DNA of 64,000 nt, taken from contig VXBM01000056.1 of NCBI GenBank assembly GCA_013400155.1, forward strand, positions 961,828 to 1,025,827, written 5' to 3'. Below, in pieces: positions 1-12,336 of this stretch (position 1 is the first letter of the stretch; every line of letters begins with the position of its first letter). This DNA is from Helopsaltes ochotensis. Its lineage: Eukaryota > Chordata > Aves > Passeriformes > Locustellidae. The notes beneath the pieces are model-generated. The model had not been told where the DNA came from, searched no databases, and worked only from the letters and a program-made list of their open reading frames with translations. The translations under genes were made by a program, and so were the position numbers.

Positions 1-3000
1 CATCCAGCAGGTGAAAAAAAGGTGTTTTGTGGGCCTGTCTTAGATCAAAGGAGGACCAGCAAGGGAGTTTCTGCATCACGCAAGGCAACACAGCAAGCAA
101 GCAGCCCTGGAACCAGGAGCCATTTAGCAGAGCAGCTCTCAGTGCAAGATCCCAGAGAGGCTGATGTTGATGGCCTGGGCAGGCTCCTCAGCTTTCACTG
201 GGGATGCCCAGTGTGACAGGGAGAGCTTTTGTTGGAAATACGAATCTCAAAACACTCTTCTACTGCTTGGTGCAATAAGCTAATCACAAAACCATCCTTA
301 CCCTACCACTTGCATTAACAACTACTTCCAGCATGGAAATTGTGGGCACAGTTTTTTCACCCATGTGTGAAAAAAAGTTCCCATAAATTTATTCAAGAAT
401 CTTTGCTACATAAAGGAATGCAGTGTCTGAGTATTTTTAGTATTACATGTATAATTTGACACTTGTAAGCTTAAAAAAACAGAGGAATGTGTTGTGGTGA
501 CATAAAGGGGAAGTAATGAAAATTAAGTAGATACATACATTTAAAGAGAGTTAGTTAAACTGCATTTAACCTGAGTGTGAACAATCATTCAGAATTAGCA
601 AACTCTTCATTTGCTATAATTTACTTTGGAAGTGGATGAAGGTAAATTGAATTAAGGTCTCTTTAATTTTAAATAGATGCATCTACATAGTGATGCAATT
701 AAACTAATATGTTCTGAGGGTTAATTTGAATTGCCGATCCAGACCAATGAAAAGGCCTATGGGGCAGTTGCTTAGTTTGAAGAATCCTGTTAAGATGGGC
801 TTTGGAAAGTATTAGCTCATTTCAGAGATGCAAGAAAATGTCCTTGGAAGAGGTTCCCCCTGCTCTGAGCCACATAAGGACTCTTGGACATCATCTGCAA
901 AATCTTTCCAAGCGACTTGTGCCCCTCAAGCTGTGGATCCTCTGAGCTGTCTGAGCTGCTTGGCCCTGGGCTCCATTCCACAGTGAGGAGAATACAGCAG
1001 TGGCTGGTCACAGGGCTGTGACTTCAGGAGCAAATACAAACTCAGAGAAGGTGGTTGGTAAGAGTTATTTCAAACTTTCACCAAATTTTGAATGACTGAC
1101 TATGTAAAGTGATTATTGTTATCCTTCTCTGGTTCCAGAGCACAGAGTAAATGTTTGCTTTTTTTAGCCAAACTTTTCTCTGTATTCCAGCCCAAGAAGG
1201 AACACACAGGTGCAGTGTCTATACTGCTGTAGACTGATAGATTCTTCTTTTTCCCCCCAAAGACTACACTTGTCTTAATTTCCTCTCAATTACACTCAGG
1301 CATTAACTAATGCTGACTAACTGCGGCCCAAAATAATTATTGCTATCTGTTCCCTTTGTAAATATAACTCCAGTGTTGAGCTAGAAGAATAATGGCATAT
1401 TTACAGAAGGCAGCTAATTAAATTGAGCTTCAATTGCTTTCAGTTTGCCAGAAGGAGCCATTTTCACAGCAAAAAATGTGTGCAAGCCTGCATGCTTACC
1501 AGGAACAACTTGGTATAACATAATTCAGAGTTCCCAAGACAAAAATTCAGTTCAAGACAAATTTACACTGGCAATAAAAATCTCATTAAGGAAGATATGA
1601 AGATCTCTCTACTACACCACGACAGTTAAAAGAGGTTATCATTTTTTTCAGTTTATTTAAGGAACAGTATATATTTCATTGTTCCAGAGCAGCTGTAATT
1701 GCAAGTGTCTTTCAAACATTCCTTGCAGTGTTGCATTTGTCTTACGACTGTAACTTCAGAACCAGCCTGTTGATGCATCTTCATTAGGACAGGAGAAGAT
1801 GCTGAAGTGTCCAAATTCTTCAATGCTCTGCTTCAATTTTTCCCTATTTTCCAACCCTGAGTCCTGGAAAGTCTCTCTCCCTACTATTATTCAGCCACCT
1901 GCAAAAACTTCCAGTGGTCACAATTTGTCTCCAAGTGTTTGCACGCTCTTTTGTTCCTTTGAGATATTTAGTAAAAACATTAATGATAATTACAGAGCAG
2001 CAGTCCTTTTGCAAATCAGAGTTTGAAAGAACCATTCTTGCTGAAGTCTGTTGTTACCAGTCCCCAGGGCCTTTTCTGTTCTACAAAAACAAGGGGATTG
2101 TTTCAGAGTGGTTTTTTCCTCTACAACAAATAATGTGTTCCTCTTGTCTCAGTGTTAGATGCAGAAGTCTGCCACACTGATTGTTATTTACAGTTTTCCT
2201 TGCTATAGTTCACTGCATTGCTGGATGGAAAGCTAATTTTCTTTTCCTGTCTGCATGTCATTCCTCAATTTGTTTTTATCTGTTGGAAATAACAATTTGG
2301 CAGACATCAGCACTTTTCCCATGTTTAATTAATTCATTTAATTTTGTGGCAAGTGAGAATAGTGAGTGAGGCTTAATTTTGCTATTTATGTATTGATTGA
2401 GAAGCGCGGAGATCACAGGAGATTTGGCTTTACAAACCAAAATTAAGTGACCTCTCCATGAGGATGATTTGGCACGTCCTTCACGCAGTGCACGGAAGCG
2501 ACTGTGGCTACGCTCAGGTTACAGGACGAAGGAATGTGAAAATTTGTAGTGTAAAACTCTATTGTATGAATGGAAATTACTACCAAGTGGAAAACACAAC
2601 TTGCTGGCTGAAGACTGCTCTGACCAGCTGCCCTTCTGATACAGCAATGTTTTCTTTTATTCAACAGGAGATGGGCCCTGATGTGCCTCAGAGGGCTGAG
2701 GAGCACTGGGGAATTCAGATAAATGGTTTGTAGGGAGTGTCTGAGCTGAGGATAACTGGCTTTACTTTCTGTTTCTGTTTTTGAACCACAGAAGACTTCT
2801 GTGCAATTTAGCAAGTTTCATGTTTTTTTCCTGTCTGTAGTGTTGAATTCATAATATTTTTGTTCTACCTTGTCTAGTTTGAGTGCCAAATCTTTGCGAA
2901 AGAATTTGTCTTATAGGATTTGTTTTATAATAGATATGTGTATTTAGTTGACTGGGTTATAAGGTTTTTTTAAAACAAGCTATATTTTTGCTAAGAGAAA

Positions 3001-3032
3001 GAGGAGTATGGCAAAATCCTTTGAAAGAAAAA
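1..3032. other. Unique noncoding DNA, no gene seen
   Basis: The open frames here are short and show no recognisable protein family. The sequence is AT-rich, especially 400-720 and 1300-1460. The second block carries TAATTA-like cores (GCTAATTAAATTGAG) and reads like a conserved noncoding element, but this cannot be tested without alignment. A similar impression holds for 2370-2520. No transposon was recognised. Confidence 0.6.
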
Positions 3033-3456
3033 ACTGTCTCAAAAGCCACATACCAAGCGAAGGATCATTTGCAACCATTGTGTTTGGAGAACAATGGTCT
3101 TGCCAGGAACTGGCCAAGGAGCTATTAACAGAAGATAAGGGATATCAGCAGAGATAAGGGACAGCAGAGATGACAGCCATCACTGGAGGAGATAAGAACG
3201 ATTATCACCAGTGGGTGGGTGAACGAAATTCCAACCGAAGAAAAAACCTGCACCAGAGACACCAAACAATTCATTCATTTGAATGAATCATTTGTCCAGA
3301 CTGGTCTTACCATGGGGAAAGAAGACAACTTGGACAAAAGGACTCATACACTCACATTCATTTGTTCAAACCTGCGGTAACATGTGGAAGAGAAACAACA
3401 TGAAAGGGAATAAAAGAAATGTTTAAGAAATACAGGACCTGGGGCAGAATTTTCTG

Positions 3457-3463
3457 TATAAAA
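3457..3463 (+). promoter_or_regulatory. TATA box of the LTR
   Basis: TATAAAA, about 160 bp upstream of an AATAAA in the same LTR and in the expected order for a retroviral promoter. Activity is unknown. Confidence 0.5.
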
Positions 3464-3618
3464 GCAAGCCAGAAATGAGGGTCAGTGTGAGTTCCAGGAG
3501 GTTACTCTGTGCGTCAGTGTCAGAGCTGGAACTTCACCCGGCTCCCGAGCCCGGGCTCGGAGCTGTATTTGATGTTGGTCTTTTTCTCATAACCCAAAAT
3601 TCTGATACTCAAAATTCC

Positions 3619-3624
3619 AATAAA
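3619..3624 (+). terminator. Poly(A) signal of the LTR
   Basis: AATAAA about 45 bp before the LTR 3' end, in the usual place for an LTR R region. Confidence 0.5.
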
Positions 3625-5516
3625 TTTATTTGTTTTATTAGTCCGGTTATTGGCAATTTAATTTATAACAGGGTGCAACAGAGGTAGTCCTGGCTTCCTT
3701 TGGACCTTTTGAAAGAGATGGAAAATAACACTACAAGACCTGCACCAGCATTTGGTGGCTGGACGTTGTCCCTGGTGATCCTGGTGGGATGGAGATGTGA
3801 TAGGTGAGCCCTCACCCTCCTGCCTCTGCTGCTGAGTTGGCTTGGAAGAAATGTGGAGTTTTGTTTGCACATTGAGCAAACATGGGCTGAACTGCACCTT
3901 CCTCTCAGGGTGGCTTTGCAGTCTCTGCTGTGAGTTTGCAGTGCTGGTTTGGTCTCCCTGGCTGATGCTGCTGCTGGCCCCACACACATGGTCAGCTGGG
4001 CCAAGGCTCTGGGAGGACACATGGTGGTCTCAGAACCCAGCACGAGAGAAGAGGTTTTGTTACCCCCTGCCAGAAGCACTGCATGTATTGAGAGGTTTGA
4101 AAAAGCTACATGGCCTTCTTTGAATTTTACCTCAAAATCTAATTTCAAAGGTAACTGCTTGCAAATTTCCAACTGTCTTTTAGTCTTAGTATTGAGAGCC
4201 CCTTGCAATCCCCCAGTGGCAATGTTCAGCAGCCCTTGAAATTATTTCCAGCATGTATTTTAAGTTTCCAAAGAAGAGAGCACAGGGAAAAAAAATGAAA
4301 AAATCTAGATTCTCCTCAGTGATGTTGCATCAATACTTGGCTGATCTGTGTAATGTGAAGCACAGCAGAGCAGAGTTGAGCTACAGTTGCTCGCTAACGA
4401 GAGGATTAGATTCGCCTGCAGATGGGCTGGCATAACTTAAGCAAGAGAGCAAACATGCAGTAAAGTCAAACTTGGACTCTGGGTGAAGGTGATGCAGTTT
4501 TTCCTCTGAAGAGCATCTGCTGCACTAAGAGGGGGCAGAAAAGCAAAGCAAAAGCAGTTGTTGGGCCAGGGCTTAAAGAGCATTCTGCACTGAGTCAGTG
4601 CAGCTTTGCTTAATTGTTTTTACTACTACTAATTGTGTTTATGTTTCTGACCAGCCCGAGTGCTCTGAGGTTTAGATGTGATAGTCAAATCCAATCCAAT
4701 TATACTCACTCTCTCAAGTAGGATCAGTTTAACAAATAGCATCCTCTGAGGAGGGCTGGGGAGCAGGGAAACCAAATTGTCAGCAAAGAGTTTTCAAAGC
4801 CAAGATTAATGTAGCAATGCCTTTTCTCATTGGTCTGGGGAAGGGTAGGGATGAGACCCCAGCCTGTGGATATAGGGTGGGGTAAGTGCTGTGGTCACCC
4901 TGTAAGACCTGCTCAGTGTTGGGGGTGGTCCTGAATTTCTTGGGATTTCTTTGAGCTTCCTCATTGGATGCAGATGATTCAAAAAATTGTGAATGCTCCA
5001 GGGGGATCTTTGTCAATTATTTTGATAGTCTGCAGAGCAAATTATTCAATCTCATACTTTAATGTTTACATTTAATAGCTATTTAAAATCTGTTACTGTT
5101 GAAATAGAAATCGTTGCCATGTCTCTGTAAAAGATGAACAAATTTTCCACCATTTTAAATACAGAACAGAAATGTTTGCAGTTTATTTCTGCATTTCCTG
5201 CATGATGTCTGACAATTTCTTCATCCTCATCTATAATGAAATTTGCAACCTGGCTAGGGTTTAATAATGGCTAGGGTTTAATGCTATTATATTAAATTTT
5301 TATTATTCTCCAAGTTTTGGAATTTACATTGATACCTTTAGGTTCCTTTTTCTTATTGTCTGCTCTTCCTTGCTGCTGATCTATGGTCCTTGAGATCATA
5401 GCCATGACTTTTCCATTTGTAATTGCATTTAAAAATATTTTTAAAGCTTTCATTTTAATTGATTATTTTTCCTTTTAAAATAAAGAAACGTTCTTTCATG
5501 GTTGAAAGGGGTGTTT

Positions 5517-5540
5517 GCTTGCTTGCTTGCTTGTTTGTTT
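5517..5540. repeat. (GCTT)n/(GTTT)n microsatellite
   Basis: Four consecutive GCTT units pass into GTTT units. Short and ordinary. Confidence 0.8.
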
Positions 5541-7059
5541 TTCTTGTCTCCTGTTTATTATTAACTCAGTTTATTGGCCTGAAAAACATTTTCAAGTTTC
5601 TATTTTGCCTTGCTGGTTTTCTGGAGTAACAGCAGTCAGCATTAATGGTCAAGCTGGTATCTGCAGAGCAGAATGAAATGTGGCCGTGATTACTAGCAGT
5701 GAATCCATGATGAATATTTAGGCTGGTGATTCATTCTCTTCATCTGTTTTTTTATCCAGGGAGATTGACTGCTGAACCACCTCAGTGCAACCCCTGTATT
5801 TTTTTTCTTTTGGAAGGATATCAGTTTCCTAAGTGTTTCCTGAAGTTGAGCCCCTGTAGTAATGTAACTTCTTCCCCATATCATGGTAGATGTAGTTTAG
5901 TAGGTCTGGAAGGGTCTCAGAGGGGCAGATCTTAATGCACCGTGGTAGCATCCTATACTGACTGGGTCTTAAATTTAAAGAAAAGCCTCTGATTCTGTTT
6001 TCTTTATGTTTAGGAAGCAAATACAGCTGCTTGAGTTAGGATAGAGTAGGAATTACAGCCATAGGTGATAAAGAGGTAAAAGGTGCAAATTCAGTAAAGG
6101 ACCAATGAAAGCTGTTGACTCAGGAAGGGCCAGCGGCTGAAATTATCTGGATTATCCAGCTAAATAAATTATCTGGAAAATCCATCTGAATTAGCTCAAG
6201 TTGAGCCACTGGCTGATATGTGGGGAAATCACTCTCATGGCTGGCAGGTGGATGGACATTTCAGGGACCATCAGCCCTCCCGGAGGAATGAGCAGAGGCT
6301 GCAGCTCCAAGCAGGCACATGTCCCACTCTGGGGCTGAGGATGGGGCTGCCGGGGGTGGTTTGGCTGCGGGGAGCAGAGCTGGCACTCCAGGGCTGCTGT
6401 CTCCCTGCCCTGGGAGCACTGAGGCCATGATCCCAGGACCTGCTCCATGGAGCTCTGCAGGCTGGATCGAGCAGGGGAGAGAGCTCGCCGTGGTAGGGAT
6501 GAGAGAGGAAATCATAATTGCAAATAGCAGGTGAAAGCAGCTGAAATTAATTAGACTGCAGCGTGAGGTGAAATTGCAGAAAGCTGCATATAGTGCTGTG
6601 TGCAACTGCCTGCTGATTATCACAATCTCTTTGTTTGTCCACAGTTCCTCAGGGCAAATTGTAGCCCCTTCACTTGAGGAGTTGGAGGAACAATTGGATT
6701 TGGGCCTCAGAGAGAAATTCTTGTTAACTTGAGCAGGTAAAACATCCATGCAGCTTATTCTATGCTTTTCATGTGCTTGCTGGCTGTTAGTTTAGCATTT
6801 TAGAAGTGAAGCAGAGAAGAGATGACATTATTTTTTCTTTTCATCTTTTTTTTTTTCTATAAATTTATTCTTTATGTCTCTGCAGAAACCAAGTTTCCCC
6901 CCTATTGTTCTTGTTATTGGCATTATACATAGATAAAGCAATTTCAGAGAGTATTTCTCCTAGTTAGGTCGAGCAGAGTTCCAATATACCATGGGCACAT
7001 CTGTCAACATGATGCCCCTGCCTGTCTTTATTTTCTCAGTTTGCTTGTGGTCCATTTAA

Positions 7060-7330
7060 AATTAGATTACGACTGATTGGTTCCTGCATTCAAACTGCTT
7101 TGAACAACGCTCCATCCATGGGCATATAAAACAAAACTGAGGCGACTGGAAAGCCTGAGGGATCAATTCCAAATATAACTCTGTAATAAAAACTGTATTT
7201 CCTTAATTTTTTTATTGATTCAGCACTCATTCTCCTGTAATGTTGCCGTGGTAATATTAAAACTCAGCGACTGACATTGGCATTCCATAGAAGTAATTTA
7301 AATAGCAGAATCAGGGAAGAAAGCAGGCTT
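7060..7330. promoter_or_regulatory. Candidate conserved noncoding element
   Basis: AT-rich block without repeats or a sensible frame. It contains inverted CCAAT (ATTGG), several ATTA/TAAT cores and TGTTGCCGTGGTAAT, which is partly like an RFX-type half-site pair. The call rests on sequence texture alone and needs alignment to other birds or reptiles. Confidence 0.2.
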
Positions 7331-8235
7331 TGCTTTCGCAACAATTTTGCTCAAACTGGCACAGAGGAACTCCCTTGGATGGAGGGAATAGACTGGGCAC
7401 CTTTTTCCTTTGAAATGTGCAATCTGTATTTCTTGCAGCTCTGTACTAAGCCTGTGAAGCCAATAGGATACCTGCTGTTGGCACTGCTGGGTGCAGCCTT
7501 TGGAAGCAGGTATGCATTTTTAGGTTGTAGGTGGGAACGTGTGATTTGTGTAGGGCACAGAGCTGCTGTCTGCTCAAACAAGCCCCAACCTCTTCACATA
7601 ACCCATGATACAAAAGAAATGAAAAGAGCATTCCTGTGAAACTGAAGACATTTGGCTAATTAATGGTCACAAAAGGTGTGCATCTTACAGGTGAGAATTT
7701 CAAAGGACCTCATTAGGTTTGGATTCACAGAGCCACCAGTGAAGTGGGAGCTGAACATGAGTCCTTCAAAATGCCTGGGAGTCCTGGCCCATGGAAAGTA
7801 GGATGGAGTTTTTGTTACATGCTGTGAACCTCCAAGGTCTGCAACACTGTACTGGTGAGAGGCATTTCTCAGTCCTGCTGCCCACGAGGCACTTGCTGGG
7901 GGAGGCAAGGTATTCCCAGCACTCCAGTTTGGGTTCCTGCTTCCTTTAGACACACACAACTAAAGAAGACTGCTAAAAATGAAATAGAACTTGAAAGTAG
8001 ATATATGAGAGCTCCAGAGGCTGCTGGATGGTTTCTCTGTCAAGACAAGTTAGTTACCAATTTGCTCTCATAAGTGTCCCAGAAAATAAAAATGATGTGT
8101 CCAGAGTCTGTTTCTGGACTGAGAAAATTTTAAAGGAAATAGTCTCCTGCAGGAATTCCCCAAGGTCTGGCAGAGACAATATTTCATGTTGGGTTAGGCA
8201 TGAATCTCCAGGATGTTTGTAGTCCACAACTTGGA

Positions 8236-8313
8236 AACAAAACAGAAACAAAACAAAACAAAAACAAAAAACCAAAAAAACAAAACAAAAAGAAAACAAA
8301 AAAAAAAAAAAAA
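8236..8313. repeat. A-rich low-complexity tract
   Basis: Irregular (AAAAC)n/(AAAAAC)n ending in a homopolymer A run. It lies about 80 bp before an LTR insertion and an assembly gap. It may be simple expansion or an old retroposon tail; no element body was recognised on its 5' side. Confidence 0.85.
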
Positions 8314-8390
8314 GGGAAAAGTTTGATCAAAACTGCCCAGCTGAGATGTGCTAACGAAAATGATTCACAGAAGCAAAACTGATTAATGGG

Positions 8391-8738
8391 TGNNNNNNNN
8401 NNNNNNNNNNNNNNNNNNNNNNNNNNNNNNNNNNNNNNNNNNNNNNNNNNNNNNNNNNNNNNNNNNNNNNNNNNNNNNNNNNNNNNNNNNNNNNNNNNNN
8501 NNNNNNNNNNNNNNNNNNNNNNNNNNNNNNNNNNNNNNNNNNNNNNNNNNNNNNNNNNNNNNNNNNNNNNNNNNNNNNNNNNNNNNNNNNNNNNNNNNNN
8601 NNNNNNNNNNNNNNNNNNNNNNNNNNNNNNNNNNNNNNNNNNGTGGGAATAGTAAAGCACTGCCTAAACATTGAGAATTCTGACTCCATTCTAAAAGCTA
8701 AGAAACACACCAGAAAGGCTGCAAAAATCAGGGCAACA
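8391..8738 (-). mobile_element. ERV LTR (family A/B/C), interior lost in gap
   Basis: Only the two edges are readable. The last 96 bp (8643-8738) closely match the end of the LTR at 35720-36081: both carry the ATTCTGACTCCA block, AGAAAGGCTGCAAAA, and end in CAACA. On the left, AATGGG (8385-8390) is followed by TG and then Ns. On the right, after CAACA, AATGGG recurs at 8739-8744. This is a probable target-site duplication bracketing the element, so the whole 250-N gap lies inside this LTR. With the gap size taken literally the LTR is about 348 bp, similar to copy B (362 bp). Orientation follows copy B, whose AATAAA is on the minus strand. Confidence 0.7.
8393..8642. other. Assembly gap (250 N)
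   Basis: 250 unresolved bases. The round length may be a placeholder and not a measurement. The flanks show that it falls inside an LTR. Confidence 0.99.
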
Positions 8739-10149
8739 AATGGGTATGTTTGAAATAACCCAAACCCATTTGGTGGCAATTTGTGAAAGAGCACGATGAC
8801 AAAGTGTTTTCTGGACTGGGTGCTAGGAGCAAAGCCAAAGGTCTTCTCTCTTGGCTCAGCCTGATTAAAAAGCAAATCCAACCCACCCTTGAGCCAACAA
8901 GAAGCTGACGTCTGGTCCAATATCAACATCTCTGCACCCAAGAGGGGAAGTAACACCTGCTTTGACACTAAATAGCTGTTTCGTTGCTCTGCAAACTTGC
9001 TTGTTGTTGATATCAGATGCCAATTAAGAATGAATAAAACATGGCTCAGGCCTTGACTGAGTGGCATGAAGATCCCCCTGAGCTGTGCATCTTTGCCTTG
9101 GTGCAGGACAGGCGGGAGTGAGCAGTGCCACGCACTCAGCTGACAGAGGGGGACACAGCCCACTCCATCTTCTACCACACCAGGGAAGTCTCTCCCCTTG
9201 GGCCCAGCGAGGGGATGTCCTGCCCCATCACTGCTTCCCAAAGAGGAGCGCTCTTTCCTCTGGACTTGATTGCTGTTGACTGAAGTCAGGCAGGGGTTTT
9301 GTTCTGGTGCAATGCTGAACGAATATTGAGTGTGCCTCTAAGATAAAGTCATTATTTAGGAGCTCATTAAAGTACTGGCCTTGCAAAAATTTCCCACTGC
9401 TAATATCCTCTTCCATCACTGTGTCAGGGATCAGAGCTGTTTAGAGAAAGTGCTCTGTGCTCTGTGGCCGTCTCCCACCTCTTACCTGGGGGCCACCGGG
9501 ACCAGGGTTGGGATAAAACTTTTTTAAACCTAGAGCTAAAAAAGGGCCAGGTGTTACCATGAGCTGTAAATTGTAAAGTAACCCTGGCAAAACCCCTCAG
9601 CACCTTCATTTCCAGAAAAGATCCTGAGGCTGTTTTCTCGCTACTGCTCCCTTTAGTGATCTGGGGCATTGCTCCATGCTGTGAAAGCACACTCCTCCCT
9701 CTTGCTTTTCTCCCCCACTCCCCACTTTTCCTCCTCAGGCTTCTGAAATTCACCTCTTGCTCTACCTGCAGGTTTGGCGCTAGGAAGGGAGAAATCAGCC
9801 CTGCCATACCCACACATTTGTGTCCTGAGTGCTGGGGGAGAGTTGGAGCCCCAGGGGACACCTCTGTCCGTGGGGTCACACCTGAGCCTGCAGCTTGGGG
9901 CTGCCAGTGTCCAGTGCTCAAAGGCAACTTCAGAAAGGTCAAAAATGAGTTGCTGAACTCCACTGTCAAGAAATCCTCCCTCGTAGCCTCAGTGTGGTTT
10001 CCCAGGTGGACACTGGCAGCGTTACTGCTGTGTTGGGAGATCCCAACTCACTGCAGTGGGATTCAGGAGAGCATCAAGTGTCCATGCTGGAGAGCCTGCC
10101 CGCAGCCCACCTTTCCTCCAGGCAGTGTGCAAAGGCCTGCTGGAGCCTA

Positions 10150-10560
10150 AATAAATACTAATTTGCAGTAATGATATTTAATCCTCTTCAAACAATAATT
10201 TACAGTATCAGATTATTATCATAATATCTTATCTACAGTTCCTAATGCTTTATTGTTATCCCATTACAGGGAGTTCTGCTGCCAGTGCATATTGTCTATT
10301 TCTCTTACAAATGTTCTACAGAAACCTTATTAATTATTAGTCTCATAAAACACCTGTTAATGTTACCATTTTAATAAATCTCCTCCTTAATTAAATTAGG
10401 TTGTTCTGATAGTAATCCTCTAATGTCCACTGCCTTTCTGTTCTCATCACAGTCTGATTGTAGAGTGGGAAGCAGCATTCAATTATAATTGATGTAGGTC
10501 ATAATTCAGAACCAAATTATAACATATAAAGCCATATGATCATTGAGGAATATAATAGAT
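10150..10560. promoter_or_regulatory. Candidate conserved noncoding element
   Basis: About 400 bp of AT-rich DNA without simple repeats. It is rich in homeodomain cores (TTAATTAAAT, AATTATAATTG, TTATTAATTATTAG) and contains GATA-like and CAAT-like words. It resembles vertebrate enhancers in texture. No conservation data are available, so this is a candidate only. Confidence 0.25.
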
Positions 10561-10932
10561 CTCTACACTAAAGTGTCATTGGGATTGATTAGTGCTGTTT
10601 CTAGAGCCTTGTTAGAAGTGAGAAAAGGATTAATTCAAAAGGATCTTTTTTTTGCTTTTCTTTTTGTCTTGAAGTTGTGTGCTCTATTTCCTCCCTTGAT
10701 AGGCAGCATCTACTTCAGCCGCTCTGGGACAGGGCGCACGACTACTTTTCCTCTCTTTCCCACTGGTGTTTCAATTCTAAAGCTGAGCTTTTTATTTAGT
10801 ATTTTGTGAAGGCAGACCATGTGATGATTTTATTTAATGATTTAATAAAACCTTTTCTCCTGAGATTAGATGCAAGAAATCTTGATGCTGATCTATTACT
10901 GCTGCTACCCAAGCATGAAAGTACAGTTATAT

Positions 10933-10965
10933 ATATCTTTAGTATTTTAGCAAGACTAAAGATAT
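10933..10965. repeat. Perfect 11-bp inverted repeat
   Basis: ATATCTTTAGT (10933-10943) and its exact complement (10955-10965) flank an 11-base loop. It could form a small hairpin; in AT-rich DNA a chance origin is quite possible. Confidence 0.7.
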
Positions 10966-12232
10966 AAGAAAATAATTAAAAGTGTACCAGAATGAAGACC
11001 TGACCCTAGCTGTAAAATTTGAACCAGGAAGGTTTCCCACACTGGCTCCAGGACAGTCCTTCTCTGCTAGGGAAGGTCTCTGGGGAAACCTGTCCTGGAC
11101 CTTGCTGGTGCTCACACAGGTCCTGTTTGCATGGGAGGGGTGGGCACCTCTTAGCCTTGACTGCTTCTCTCCAGTTTCCTGAGCAGAGCTGTGGCATATT
11201 CTGTAGGATTAGTGGTGATCTCATCTTGCAGGAAACCCTGGGACAAAAAGCAGAACTTTCCTGGGACCACAGTGAAAACCTGATTCTCAGCTCTCCAGAT
11301 CTTTTCTGCTGCTGGGAAAAACCCGTTTCAATTGCTGCACTGCCTGCCTCCCCTCCTAACATCCTCATTTACCTTCCTCATGACAGCTACAGCATTTATT
11401 GCCCAAGAAAGCAATGTAGCAAAATGTTACCTGTGGTTTTAATTGATTTTTATACAATTTAGAAGCTCAGGTCCTTTTCAGAGTCTTCCCCTTGCCCTGT
11501 GCACATCTGCCTCCTCCCTACCAGTCCTCCTGTTCTCCTGTGGGCTTCAGGATCCAGTCCCTGTGGATTTCACTGACTGCTGTCCTCAGTAGGATATTGG
11601 CTTCTTCTCGCCCCAATTCATGAGATGTATCCTATCTCGCTCCAGTTATCCTCATTTTTCAAAGAGGATACCCATGGCTGCAATATCTGAATAATTTTTG
11701 AATTACCAAAGGATGCTGTAGCTACTTTGGGTGTGATCTGATCCTTAAAAAACCTCCCTTGCATTCTTCTTTTTAAAACTGAATTACACACCAACAGGGT
11801 ATTGGAGAGAAAAAGCTACAAGCTTCATTTGGATCATACTGAAATTAAATATTTTTACTTTTTAAAATGAAACATGTTTGTGCGTGTGTGGATTATTTGC
11901 CTTGTGTTTTCCAACAATGGAAGTATTTTATGAATTTTATTCCACCTATGCTTGTAGCTTGCTGTAATTATGTTATTTTGATTCTTTCCACAGTATTGGC
12001 TTTGGTTTCCATTTGCTTGGTTCCAGATCAATCAGTTTTGAGGTTTCCATTCCTGCCCCATGTCTTATCCAGAGTATTCAAGATAGGGATGTGCGGTGGT
12101 AGCTGGTGGCCTGTATTTTTGGGCAATCTTCCAGCACGGCCGCATCCCACGGGTGGGCTCCTTTAGCTCAGCAGATTCCTTACCCCGGAGGTGAGTTGAA
12201 CAGAAGGAAACAGGAGGCAGTCATATGTCCAG

Positions 12233-12238
12233 TTTATT
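12233..12238 (-). terminator. Poly(A) signal of ERVK-like LTR
   Basis: AATAAA on the minus strand, conserved in copy 2 at 42926-42931. Confidence 0.55.
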
Positions 12239-12328
12239 TCATCTCCAATATGGAGAGGCACAGAGCTAGTGGACACGAGCAGGGTGCGATGGAAAGGCGA
12301 CTGCCCCCCGACCATGTGACTCTTAGGG

Positions 12329-12336
12329 TTTTTATG
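12329..12336 (-). promoter_or_regulatory. TATA-like box of ERVK-like LTR
   Basis: CATAAAAA on the minus strand, conserved in copy 2 at 43023-43030, about 90 bp upstream of the LTR poly(A) signal. Confidence 0.5.

Larger units (their letters stand above)
3033..3670 (+). mobile_element. Probable solo ERV LTR, plus strand
   Basis: About 640 bp laid out like a retroviral LTR. It begins with TGTCTC near 3033 and ends with TTTATAACA at 3670. It has a TATA box (TATAAAA, 3457-3463) and a poly(A) signal (AATAAA, 3619-3624) about 160 bp downstream in the same orientation, which is U3-R-U5 order. A short inverted repeat (arms ATTCATTC/GAATGAAT, 3269-3288) lies in the putative U3. No gag, pol or env frame and no primer-binding site follows, so it appears to be a solo LTR. 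I could not find a convincing target-site duplication, so both ends, the 5' end in particular, are approximate. Family assignment (ERV1 or ERVL type) is open. Confidence 0.6.
3671..8235. other. Unique noncoding DNA, no gene seen
   Basis: No coding exon or clear transposon recognised. It holds a 17-bp direct duplication (TGGCTAGGGTTTAAT, about 5251-5281), a short (GCTT)n/(GTTT)n tract at 5517-5540, and an AT-rich block at 7060-7330 listed separately. The 120-181-residue open frames around 3.66-4.2 kb and 6.2-6.75 kb look like chance frames. Confidence 0.55.
8739..12085. other. Unique noncoding DNA, no gene seen
   Basis: No coding exon found. It is moderately GC-rich at 9.1-10.1 kb and AT-rich at 10.14-10.95 kb. 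The 181- and 164-residue frames around 9.4-10.15 kb are on opposite strands of the same DNA, with no family resemblance. Confidence 0.55.

Noticed and set aside
8351..9241. 296-residue minus-strand open frame
   Set aside because: About a third of it is translated N from the gap, and the remainder matches no family and overlaps LTR copy A.
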